DNA of 8,057 nucleotides from JAVWGW01 sp036655915 (GTDB lineage: Bacteria; Actinomycetota; Coriobacteriia; Coriobacteriales; Eggerthellaceae): NCBI GenBank assembly GCA_036655915.1, contig JAVVPE010000060.1, positions 1 to 8,057 of the forward strand. The letters run 5' to 3'. Positions 1-5,669 of this stretch are shown piece by piece. A program made the translations under genes and the position numbers. Position 1 is the first letter of the stretch. The number at the start of each line of letters is the position of its first letter. The notes beneath the pieces were generated by a model. That model saw nothing but the letters and a program-made list of their open reading frames with translations, did not search any database and was not told the origin of the DNA.

Positions 1-596
1 ATACCGCGCTTGTTTCGCGCGACACCGTCAACGCCAAGATGCGCGAAATTCTTGACGATGCCACCGATGCATGGGGTATCAAGGTCAATCGTGTCGAGCT
101 AAAAAACATCACGCCGCCACCCGTTATTCAGCAAGCGATGGAAAAGCAGATGAAGGCCGAACGTGAAAAGCGCGAAGCTATGCTGCTGGCCGAAGGCCAA
201 AAAGCCGCTGCCATCACCATCGCGGAAGGCAACAAGCAATCACGCATTCTGGAAGCGGAAGGCGCCAAGCAACAGGTTATTTTGGCAGCCGAAGCCGACC
301 GCGAAAAGCAGATGCGCGAAGCCGAAGGTGAGGCCGCCGCTATTCAAAACGTGCAGGCAGCCACAGCTGATGGCATCCGCATGGTGCGCGAAGCGCAGGC
401 CGATAACGCCGTGTTAACCATGAAAGCCTTAGAGGCCTTGCAGGTTTTGGCCAACGGCACGGCAACAAAGATTATTATTCCCTCAGATATTCAGGGTATC
501 GCCGGCTTGGCGGCATCGCTCAAAGAAATAGTCGTCGACGGCGAAGGCGGCCACGCGGCAGCAGCTCTTTCTGCGCTTAAGGCGCCCAAAGCTTAA
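1..596 (+). CDS. SPFH/band 7 (stomatin-like) membrane-scaffold protein, C-terminal part
   Basis: This gene is cut by the left edge. The reading frame is open from base 3, giving 197 visible residues, and it ends at TAA 594-596. The fragment opens with the end of the SPFH domain (TALVSRDTVNAKMREILDDA, then WGIKVNRVELKNI), which is very characteristic of stomatin/QmcA-type proteins. A long charged Ala/Glu/Lys coiled coil with recurring AEG units follows (roughly visible residues 40-125). The tail contains ATKIIIPSDIQGIAGL, the usual stomatin C-terminal segment. Family members are anchored by an N-terminal hydrophobic segment, which is not visible here, and oligomerise into membrane scaffolds affecting protease activity and membrane microdomains. 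NfeD is the usual neighbour of many SPFH genes. None follows here; a tiny membrane protein gene does. The family assignment is secure, the exact subfamily and role are not. Confidence 0.93.
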   Translation, partial: TALVSRDTVNAKMREILDDATDAWGIKVNRVELKNITPPPVIQQAMEKQMKAEREKREAMLLAEGQKAAAITIAEGNKQSRILEAEGAKQQVILAAEADREKQMREAEGEAAAIQNVQAATADGIRMVREAQADNAVLTMKALEALQVLANGTATKIIIPSDIQGIAGLAASLKEIVVDGEGGHAAAALSALKAPKA

Positions 597-649
597 GCGG
601 CTTATGGGGAAGAGTTAGCTGCACTGCGGCGTTTGCTGAGAAGGTAGTT

Positions 650-730
650 ATGGAAAAAGTAATAACACTCATTATTGTGGTAACGATGGCGGTGGGTTTC
701 TTCGTGTTCGCCCGCAATCAAAAGCGCTAG
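650..730 (+). CDS. 26-residue single-span membrane microprotein
   Basis: A short open frame starts with ATG at 650 and stops with TAG at 728-730. It encodes a 26-residue peptide with a short charged N-terminus (MEK), a hydrophobic stretch at about residues 4-20 long enough for one membrane span, and a basic tail (RNQKR). The basic C-terminus predicts that the tail stays in the cytoplasm. A purine-rich GAGAAGG at 638-644, 5 bases before the ATG, is a good ribosome binding site and is the main argument that the frame is translated. It lies 53 bases after the SPFH gene on the same strand with no obvious terminator between, so the two may be cotranscribed. I do not recognise the family. It could be a small partner of the SPFH scaffold, or a chance frame; its hydrophobic, non-random composition favours a real gene. 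Confidence 0.5.
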   Translation: MEKVITLIIVVTMAVGFFVFARNQKR

Positions 731-752
731 ACTAGACAAAGCTCAGCCCACG

Positions 753-770
753 CCCGCCGCATAAGGCGGG
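753..770 (+). terminator. GC-rich hairpin downstream of SPFH/microprotein genes
   Basis: A perfect 6-bp stem, CCCGCC (753-758) with GGCGGG (765-770), closes a GCATAA loop. TCTTGTG follows, so the T tract is weak. It lies 22 bases after the microprotein stop and could be part of a transcript end for the upstream genes. Confidence 0.4.
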
Positions 771-782
771 TCTTGTGCCCCA

Positions 783-813
783 GCGAAGAATCATATTTCT
801 TCGCGTGATTTTC
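783..813 (+). terminator. Hairpin with T-rich tail just before def
   Basis: A perfect 8-bp stem, GCGAAGAA (783-790) with TTCTTCGC (797-804), has a 6-base loop (TCATAT). GTGATTTTCTC follows, a modest T tract beginning 4 bases after the stem. The end is only 3 bases from the def ribosome binding site (816-822). It may terminate the upstream unit, or act as a leader structure of the def transcript. The sequence alone does not decide between the two. Confidence 0.45.
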
Positions 814-831
814 TCTAAGGAGTTTGTGGTT

Positions 832-1374
832 ATGAACGTGGTACTTTCCCCCGACCCGACGCTGCGCCAGGTGTGCCAAGCCTGCGAAGTAGGGGATAAA
901 AGCTTGAAGAAGTTGGCCAAGCAAATGGCGCAGGTCATGTATAAAAACAATGGCTGCGGTTTGGCAGCGCCCCAGATAGGCGTGCTTAAACGCTTGGTTG
1001 TTATAGATTGCGGCGACCAGGAAGCCGATGGCAAAAACCCAATTTACCTGATCAACCCCGTGGTGGTTGAAACGCGCGGCAGTAAGGTTGTTGAAGAAGA
1101 AGGCTGCCTTTCCTGCCCCGGCATTGCGGTGCCGGTAGGCCGTGCACCCTGGGCACGCGTCGAATTTAGCGATTTGGAAGGCCGCGCCTGCTTCATCGAA
1201 GGTGATGGTTTGTTGGGACGCTGCTTGCAGCACGAAGCGGATCACCTGGATGGCAAGACGCTGTTTGAAGCCTGCGACCCCCTAGCGCGCATCGAAGCTT
1301 TGCGCGCCTATGATGCCGCTTGTGCCGCAGGGGCAAAACCCGGAGAAACTTCTGTCGGGGCACGTGTTCGGTAA
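832..1374 (+). CDS. def: Peptide deformylase
   Basis: Removes the formyl group from the N-terminal formyl-methionine of new proteins at the ribosome exit. The 180-residue product carries all three family motifs: motif I GCGLAAPQ at residues 41-48, motif II EGCLS at about 90-94 and motif III QHEADH at 133-138. The metal ligands should be Cys92, His134 and His138, with Glu135 as the catalytic base. Length is normal for the family. I chose ATG 832 because TAAGGAG at 816-822 sits 9 bases upstream and the protein then begins MNVVLSPDPTLRQ, at the usual family start. An earlier in-frame ATG at 775 would add residues that match nothing in the family. Motif II continues as CLSCPG, with an extra Cys95 where a hydrophobic residue is usual. 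The gene is followed 21 bases later by fmt, the classic formylation/deformylation pairing. Confidence 0.96.
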   Translation: MNVVLSPDPTLRQVCQACEVGDKSLKKLAKQMAQVMYKNNGCGLAAPQIGVLKRLVVIDCGDQEADGKNPIYLINPVVVETRGSKVVEEEGCLSCPGIAVPVGRAPWARVEFSDLEGRACFIEGDGLLGRCLQHEADHLDGKTLFEACDPLARIEALRAYDAACAAGAKPGETSVGARVR

Positions 1375-1395
1375 GCTCGAAGCGAAGGAAACGAC

Positions 1396-2352
1396 GTGAA
1401 TATCATCTTTATGGGCACTCCTGATTTTTCCGCAACGGTTTTAGAAGAACTGGTCAATCAGCACACGGTGTGCGCGGTGTACACGCGCCCCGATGCGGCA
1501 AGCGCTCGGGGCACCCAGCTGGTGCCTTCGCCGGTAAAACGCATGGCGCAACGCTTCAACTTGCCGGTGCATACGCAAAAATCGCTGCGGGACCACCAGG
1601 TGATAGCTCAGATTGCCGCCTATGAACCCGATGTTATCTGCGTGGCCGCCTACGGCGCGATTCTGCCGCCCGAAGTGCTTGCCATTCCTCGGTATGGCTG
1701 CATAAATGTGCACGCATCGCTGTTGCCGAAGTGGCGGGGTGCTGCACCGATAGAGCGCAGCATTCTTGCGGGCGATGCTGAAACCGGCGTATGTGTTATG
1801 CGCATGGAACAAGGCCTTGATACGGGCGATTATTGCGTATGCCGCACCATTGCCATCGAAAACAAAGGTGCCCAAGAACTTACCGATGAACTGGCAAATC
1901 TGGGGGCCTATGCGCTTTTGACTGCCCTGATACACGTGGAAAGCGGCGCGGTTGATTGGACGCAGCAAGACGGATCACAGGCCACGTATGCCGAAAAGAT
2001 TGGCAAGCGCGAACTGTTCTTGGATCCGGCAGCCACAGCCCCTGCAAATGCGCGGCGCGTTCAGGCTTCTTCGGCTGCCCACGCAGCACGCTGCATCATT
2101 GCGGGGCGTGCGACTAGCGTTTTGGCGGCATGTGTGCCCACCGATGCGGTGGGGGCGCAACAGGCAGCCGATATGGTCGCTGGTCAAGTGTGCTTTTTTG
2201 CCAAGCGCCTTTTCCTGGGATGCGAAGATGGTGCTATCGAAGTGCAGGAAGTGCAACCCGATGGCAAGCAGGCGATGGCGGGCAAAGCGTTTGCGGCGGG
2301 CGTGCATACTATTAAAAGCGGCACTCTAACATGGGAGAAACTCGATGGATAA
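1396..2352 (+). CDS. fmt: Methionyl-tRNA formyltransferase
   Basis: Transfers the formyl group of 10-formyltetrahydrofolate to Met-tRNAfMet for translation initiation. The 318-residue protein has the N-terminal formyltransferase fold (about 1-190, opening MNIIFMGTPDFSATVLEEL). It shows the catalytic signature INVHASLLPKWRGAAPIE at 103-120, with Asn104 and His106, and Asp142 in GLDTGD (140-145); these correspond to the Asn-His-Asp triad of the E. coli enzyme. The C-terminal tRNA-binding domain (about 200-315) ends with the conserved VQPDGKQAM stretch near 286-294. The start is GTG at 1396, supported by GAAGGAA at 1384-1390 with 5-base spacing. It lies 21 bases downstream of def and its last 8 bases overlap rsmB (shared ATGGATAA), so the three genes very probably form one operon with translational coupling. 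Confidence 0.97.
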   Translation: MNIIFMGTPDFSATVLEELVNQHTVCAVYTRPDAASARGTQLVPSPVKRMAQRFNLPVHTQKSLRDHQVIAQIAAYEPDVICVAAYGAILPPEVLAIPRYGCINVHASLLPKWRGAAPIERSILAGDAETGVCVMRMEQGLDTGDYCVCRTIAIENKGAQELTDELANLGAYALLTALIHVESGAVDWTQQDGSQATYAEKIGKRELFLDPAATAPANARRVQASSAAHAARCIIAGRATSVLAACVPTDAVGAQQAADMVAGQVCFFAKRLFLGCEDGAIEVQEVQPDGKQAMAGKAFAAGVHTIKSGTLTWEKLDG

Positions 2353-3706
2353 AGCTTCAAAGGCGTCTGCTGCACGTATATTTGCCGTGCAGGTGGGGCG
2401 CAGCGTGCGTATGCGCAACGCGTTTACCCATGACATTATTACCGCGCAGCTTGAAAAGACGAAGCTTACCCCCGAAGATAAGGCGTTTGCGACGAAGCTG
2501 GCCTTGGGGGTCACTTCATCGTTGGGCACGCTCGATGAAATTATTGATCGCTGCCTGCGTTCGCCCAAAGATATTTCGCCCGAAGTGCGCGATGCGCTGC
2601 GTATTTCCACCTATGAAATTATTTTTTTGGAGAAAAGCCTGCATGCAGCCGTTGACCAAGGGGTCGAACTTGTGCGTTTTGTGGCACCGGAAGCGGCGGG
2701 GCTTGCCAATGCTGTGTTGCGCAAAGTGGCGCGCGCAAAAGAGGAATTCCCGTTTGGCGATCCTGCGCTCAGCACGGGGGCTCTTGCCCGCCAGCAGGCC
2801 TTTCCCCTATGGATGGCACAGCTGCTTGTGGAAGATTTGGGGCGTGAGGCGGCGGCCGAAGCTATGGAGGCTTCCAACGGCGTGGCACCGCTTTATGTTG
2901 CCATCAATGCGCTGCGAGCCGACGAAGCTGCCGTGCGCAAAATTTTTGCTGCGGTGGGTGAAGCGGCCGCGCCGGTTGAAATTGCTGGCGTTGTGCTGCC
3001 CTTGTGCCTGCGCATCGAAAACCATCGCGTTATCGGTGATGCGCGCGTGAGGGAGCTTTTTGCGCAAGGAAAGATTATTGTGAGCGATGTTGCCGCCCAA
3101 GCCATAGCGCAGCTGGCTTTGCCCCAGAAGCGCCCCGCGCGTTTTTTGGAAATAGGGTCAGGTCGCGGCACAAAAAGTATTCTGCTGCAAAACGGCGCCA
3201 AAGCGGCCTATGGTGCCCAAATGGCGCTTGAAACCTTAGATAATCGCGATTTCAAAACGCAGCTACTTGAAAGGCGCGCCAAGCAATGTGGCGTTGATCT
3301 GTCTGCGGCTCATACCGGGGATGCCACCAAGCTTTTTGCTAGCTTTGGCCCGGATGCCTTTGATGCCATCTTTATCGATGCGCCCTGTTCAGGTTTGGGT
3401 ACGCTGCGCCGCCACCCCGAAATCCGCTGGCGCGTTACCCAGCAAGACATTACAGAATTGGCACAGTTAGGGGCCTGTATGCTTGATGAAGCGGCGGCCT
3501 GCCTTGCCGTGGGCGGACAGCTTACCTATGCCACCTGCACGCTTACACGCCAAGAAAACACGCAGGTGATTGAACGATTCTTGAAAAGCAAGCGCGGCGA
3601 ATCCTTCCGCCTGCTGCCCGTTGGGGATGCCCCCGCCTTCGCCACCCGCCTTGCCCCCGGCACCCCCGACGCCCACTTCGCCGCCTGCATGCTCCGCGTC
3701 CGTTAA
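2345..3706 (+). CDS. rsmB: 16S rRNA (cytosine-C5) methyltransferase RsmB
   Basis: Methylates a 16S rRNA cytosine (C967 in E. coli numbering) using S-adenosylmethionine. The 453-residue protein has the full family layout. An N-terminal NusB-like RNA-binding domain (about 5-135) includes DEIIDRCL and LANAVLRKV. A linker follows, then a Rossmann methyltransferase domain from about 240. Motif IV is DAPCSGLGTLRRHPEIRW at 345-362, with Cys348 one of the two key cysteines. The second, Cys398, is the nucleophile, in YATCTL (395-400). SAM-binding motif I is unusual: LEIGSGRGTKS at 268-278 instead of the common AAPGGKT form, though the TK pair is kept. ATG 2345 lies inside the end of fmt, and the 8-base overlap suggests coupled translation. 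RsmB rather than RsmF/NOP2 is favoured by the NusB domain and the def-fmt context. Confidence 0.94.
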   Translation: MDKASKASAARIFAVQVGRSVRMRNAFTHDIITAQLEKTKLTPEDKAFATKLALGVTSSLGTLDEIIDRCLRSPKDISPEVRDALRISTYEIIFLEKSLHAAVDQGVELVRFVAPEAAGLANAVLRKVARAKEEFPFGDPALSTGALARQQAFPLWMAQLLVEDLGREAAAEAMEASNGVAPLYVAINALRADEAAVRKIFAAVGEAAAPVEIAGVVLPLCLRIENHRVIGDARVRELFAQGKIIVSDVAAQAIAQLALPQKRPARFLEIGSGRGTKSILLQNGAKAAYGAQMALETLDNRDFKTQLLERRAKQCGVDLSAAHTGDATKLFASFGPDAFDAIFIDAPCSGLGTLRRHPEIRWRVTQQDITELAQLGACMLDEAAACLAVGGQLTYATCTLTRQENTQVIERFLKSKRGESFRLLPVGDAPAFATRLAPGTPDAHFAACMLRVR

Positions 3707-3707
3707 G

Positions 3708-3740
3708 GCGGCGCGGGTCCGCTTTGCCCGCCGCAGCCTT
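3708..3740 (+). terminator. Possible terminator of the def-fmt-rsmB operon
   Basis: Directly after the rsmB stop, GCGGC (3708-3712) and GGG (3715-3717) can pair with CCC (3727-3729) and GCCGC (3730-3734), leaving a 2-base bulge and a 9-base loop. Only a short CCTTATT follows, so this is a GC-rich hairpin in the right place with a poor T tract. Confidence 0.32.
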
Positions 3741-3741
3741 A

Positions 3742-3779
3742 TTGCGCGCTGACGTATACTATTGTATAATTTATACGTC
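3742..3779 (+). promoter_or_regulatory. Toxin-antitoxin promoter with palindromic operator
   Basis: A consensus -10 box TATAAT lies at 3765-3770, with a weak -35 candidate TTGCGC at 3742-3747 and 17-base spacing. The -10 box sits inside a perfect inverted repeat: GACGTATA at 3751-3758 and TATACGTC at 3772-3779, with centres 21 bases apart, about two helical turns. Ribbon-helix-helix antitoxins typically bind such repeats over their own promoter. I infer this is the autoregulatory operator of the following pair. Confidence 0.62.
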
Positions 3780-3806
3780 TAGCAGGAACCTTTGTGAGGA
3801 GCTGCC

Positions 3807-4061
3807 ATGAATGTGAAGTTGACGCTGCGCATGGATGAAGAAGCGGTTGAAGTGGGCAAGCGATTTGCTGCCGAAAACAGCAAATCGCTCTCGCAGTTGG
3901 TCTGCGATTATTTCCTTATGCTTGATGCTACGCAGGCCTTCATTGAAGAGGTTCCCGTGTCGCGCAAGCTGCATTCCTTAGTGGGCGTGGGTGTGGGGGA
4001 TTGTAGCGAAAGGGATTATCGCGTGCATCTTGAAGCCAAGAATAATGAGCGCACGGCATGA
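3807..4061 (+). CDS. Antitoxin, ribbon-helix-helix-like (DUF6364-type)
   Basis: This is an 84-residue protein that should neutralise the PIN toxin encoded next and repress their shared promoter. Residues 1-10 (MNVKLTLRMD) form a short beta-strand-like segment. Two predicted helices follow: EEAVEVGKRFAAENS at about 11-25, and SLSQLVCDYFLML at about 27-39. This is the ribbon-helix-helix pattern of DUF6364-type antitoxins. The remaining C-terminal half is the part that would contact the toxin. The ATG at 3807 has GAGGAG at 3796-3801, 5 bases upstream. The last four bases (ATGA) overlap the toxin start, so the antitoxin is translated first and the toxin is coupled to it. The palindromic promoter at 3742-3779 supports autoregulation. 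The exact antitoxin family is my recognition by eye. Confidence 0.8.
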   Translation: MNVKLTLRMDEEAVEVGKRFAAENSKSLSQLVCDYFLMLDATQAFIEEVPVSRKLHSLVGVGVGDCSERDYRVHLEAKNNERTA

Positions 4062-4480
4062 AATTTTTACTTGATACCAATGTCGCGCTCGATCTTTTGC
4101 TTGCCAGAAAACCCTTTGTTGCAGAAGCAATCCAAATCTTTGCACTTGCCGAAGCCCAGCGCTTTGAGTTGCTGCTTTCTACCGACGCCATCACTACGAT
4201 TTTTTACGTTATCGAAAAAAATAAGGGCGCAAAGGTGGGGCGACAAGCACTTGCTACACTGCTGGATTTTGTGTCGCTTGCAGCGCTTGATGAACCCTCA
4301 GTGTTGCAAGGCCTCGCCCTTGATTTTTCTGATGTGGAAGATGCCCTTGTCGCCGCAGTTGCCTCAAAAGAAGGTGCCCGCGCAATCATTACCCGCAACC
4401 TTAAAGATTTCAAAACGTCGCCCATAACAGCTCTTTCCCCCCAAGAATTCCTCGCCTTTTGGGCAACGGAAATTTCTTAA
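4058..4480 (+). CDS. PIN-domain toxin (VapC-like ribonuclease)
   Basis: This is a 140-residue protein spanning a single PIN domain, the Mg2+-dependent endoribonuclease fold of VapC toxins. The N-terminus MKFLLDTNVALDLLL carries the first acidic ligand, Asp6. The central DFSDVEDALVAA (89-100) supplies the DAL motif with Asp95, and ITRNLKDF (111-118) supplies Asp117. Asp43 near the start of helix 3 is a plausible fourth acid. The closing SPITALSPQEFL is typical of the family. Length is normal for a stand-alone PIN toxin. The start codon overlaps the antitoxin stop (ATGA), with no strong ribosome binding site of its own, so expression depends on antitoxin translation. Its RNA target cannot be inferred. 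Its composition is intermediate between the GC-rich operon to the left and the AT-rich cassette to the right. Confidence 0.87.
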   Translation: MKFLLDTNVALDLLLARKPFVAEAIQIFALAEAQRFELLLSTDAITTIFYVIEKNKGAKVGRQALATLLDFVSLAALDEPSVLQGLALDFSDVEDALVAAVASKEGARAIITRNLKDFKTSPITALSPQEFLAFWATEIS

Positions 4481-4556
4481 AGGCAGGTAAAATAGTGTCT
4501 AGCCCTCTGCGCGTTTATCCGCCCGCAGAATAGGCAAAGCTTGTTCCGTTCCGTCC

Positions 4557-4618
4557 AAGAAAGGACAAGCCTGCTGGGGTTCGCGCTGCGCGTTCGGTGC
4601 ATGCTAAATGAGGACAGG
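4557..4618. repeat. Degenerate direct repeat, left copy
   Basis: Bases 4575-4618 match 7961-8004 at 32 of 44 positions without gaps (hand count), including a shared GCTAAAT core. Looser similarity with small gaps continues left to about 4557. It lies immediately beyond the LysR stop. Read on the minus strand in the LysR frame, it gives R-P-V-L-I-stop, against T-P-A-L-I-stop at the end of the acyl-CoA synthetase gene. It appears to be a decayed homologue of that gene's end and terminator. The rest of 4481-4621 shows no convincing gene. Confidence 0.5.
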
Positions 4619-4621
4619 TCG

Positions 4622-5542
4622 TCAGCTATCGGTAGTGGGCCAATGAAACAAATCCTTTTCGTGTACTTTGAGCCAGTCGGATGCAAAAGCGCAAAAACAA
4701 CGCGCTTGAGGTGACAAGTTTGTATCCGCCTTATAAACAATAAATGTCTCCCATAAAAAATCTCTGTCTGCAAAAGGTCGAATGACCGTGTTCTCTTGCA
4801 TATTGTTCCAGGCAGCAAAATCAAATGAAATGGCAATAGCCTCATTTTCTCCGGCAAGTATATGGCAATAGTCGATTTCGGTGGCTTCCATAACGATGTT
4901 GAGGTGAATTCCTTCATTAAGAAAACGGTTTATAACCAGGTGATACGATGCGAATTCTCTACTGACAAGAGCAAGTGGCTGATAATCTAAATCTTGATAG
5001 GTGATATATTCTTTTTCTGAAAGAGAATTATTTTTACTGATAACCACACATGGATAGTGCCGTGTAAAAGGGATGGAGCGAAAGACGGAAAGGTCAATCG
5101 GCCCACCAAGTACCCCCAACTCCGCTTCGTTATTGATGAGGCGGTTTTTTGCTATATGGTCAGGACTTTCGAGGAGCCGTGGATTGATGGTGGGATTTTG
5201 CTCGGTAAAATCTTTCATAAACTTTAAAGACAAGTAGGAAGACATTCCTTGCGTGGAGGCAATAGTTAAGGCATATTTTGTCATTCCAATAATATCAAAA
5301 TCATTTTTTATGCCATTGAGTATTTCTATGATGGCTCGAGCCTGTCGATAGAGTGCATCGCCTTGCGCTGTGGGTTCCACGCCTATACGCCCTCTGGTGA
5401 ACAGGGATGTTTCCAACTCAGCTTCCAACTTTTGAATAATTTTGCTGCATCCTTGTGGCGTAAGAAATAAGCTTTTTGCAGCACGGCTGATATTCTTTGA
5501 TTCGTATACATTTACGAAAACATTCAAATCTCGTGTGTCCAT
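4622..5542 (-). CDS. LysR-type transcriptional regulator
   Basis: This is a 306-residue LysR-family regulator. The N-terminus MDTRDLNVFVNVYESKNISR leads into a winged helix-turn-helix (about residues 4-62) with the hallmark AAKSLFLTPQGCSKIIQKLE and later LFTRGR. A linker helix (about 63-90) and a periplasmic-binding-protein-like effector domain (about 91-295) follow; this is the normal family length. I chose ATG at 5542-5540 because it puts the protein start exactly where the family begins. A TTG start at 5560 would add six residues (MSLIQP). Neither has a well-spaced ribosome binding site, since the nearest purine-rich AAGGAG is about 20 bases before the TTG. The gene is divergent from the MFS-nitrilase pair, the classic arrangement for a regulator controlling its neighbours, so it most likely responds to their substrate or product. 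The DNA is AT-rich. Confidence 0.92.
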   Translation of the reverse strand: MDTRDLNVFVNVYESKNISRAAKSLFLTPQGCSKIIQKLEAELETSLFTRGRIGVEPTAQGDALYRQARAIIEILNGIKNDFDIIGMTKYALTIASTQGMSSYLSLKFMKDFTEQNPTINPRLLESPDHIAKNRLINNEAELGVLGGPIDLSVFRSIPFTRHYPCVVISKNNSLSEKEYITYQDLDYQPLALVSREFASYHLVINRFLNEGIHLNIVMEATEIDYCHILAGENEAIAISFDFAAWNNMQENTVIRPFADRDFLWETFIVYKADTNLSPQARCFCAFASDWLKVHEKDLFHWPTTDS

Positions 5543-5669
5543 AGGCTGAATGAGGCTCAACTAATTATTGAGGCTCTACTCCTTATCGTTCGTTTACGTA
5601 AAAAGTAGCTTTGACTAAAGTAATTAACACGGAAGGTTTAATAAGTCAAGGCTTACAAGGAAAGAAGGG
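5543..5669. promoter_or_regulatory. Divergent LysR / MFS control region
   Basis: This 127-base spacer separates the divergent start codons. On the plus strand TTGACT (5611-5616) is a good -35 match, but the best -10 candidate, TTTAAT (5637-5642), is 20 bases away. That is too far for a strong constitutive promoter and compatible with an activator-dependent one. Candidate binding sequences include the perfect palindrome TTTACGTAAA (5593-5602) and the dyad CTTT-N4-AAAG (5609-5620), which overlaps the -35. AAGGA at 5657-5661 is the likely MFS ribosome binding site. All regulatory assignments here are inferred. Confidence 0.45.
5549..5580. repeat. 14-bp direct repeat over the LysR start region
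   Basis: AATGAGGCTCAACT (5549-5562) and ATTGAGGCTCTACT (5567-5580) agree at 12 of 14 positions with an 18-base period. The pair overlaps the possible TTG start and the leader of the LysR gene. It may be an operator or a simple local duplication. Confidence 0.5.

Noticed and set aside
775..831. Upstream ATG start for the deformylase
   Set aside because: It would place the second hairpin and the TAAGGAG ribosome binding site inside the coding sequence and adds residues that do not match the family.
727..1245. A long minus-strand open frame opposite def
   Set aside because: It mirrors the deformylase reading frame, has no recognisable motifs and no convincing ribosome binding site; def has all its catalytic motifs.
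2331..3050. A 239-codon plus-strand frame overlapping fmt and rsmB
   Set aside because: Its composition is Arg/Leu/Trp/Cys-rich as expected of an out-of-frame translation of GC-rich coding DNA, while rsmB in the other frame is clearly real.
4539..4570. Hairpin GCTTGTTCC / GGACAAGC between toxin and LysR
   Set aside because: It has a bulge, a 15-base loop and no good T tract on either strand, so I do not call it a terminator for either gene.
4481..4621. tRNA or attachment-site-like sequence at the left edge of the AT-rich cassette
   Set aside because: No cloverleaf, no tRNA 3' end and no integrase or transposase gene was seen; only the degenerate repeat is present.
4477..4917. A 146-codon minus-strand frame overlapping the LysR C-terminus
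   Set aside because: It overlaps the LysR effector domain out of frame and shows no family features.
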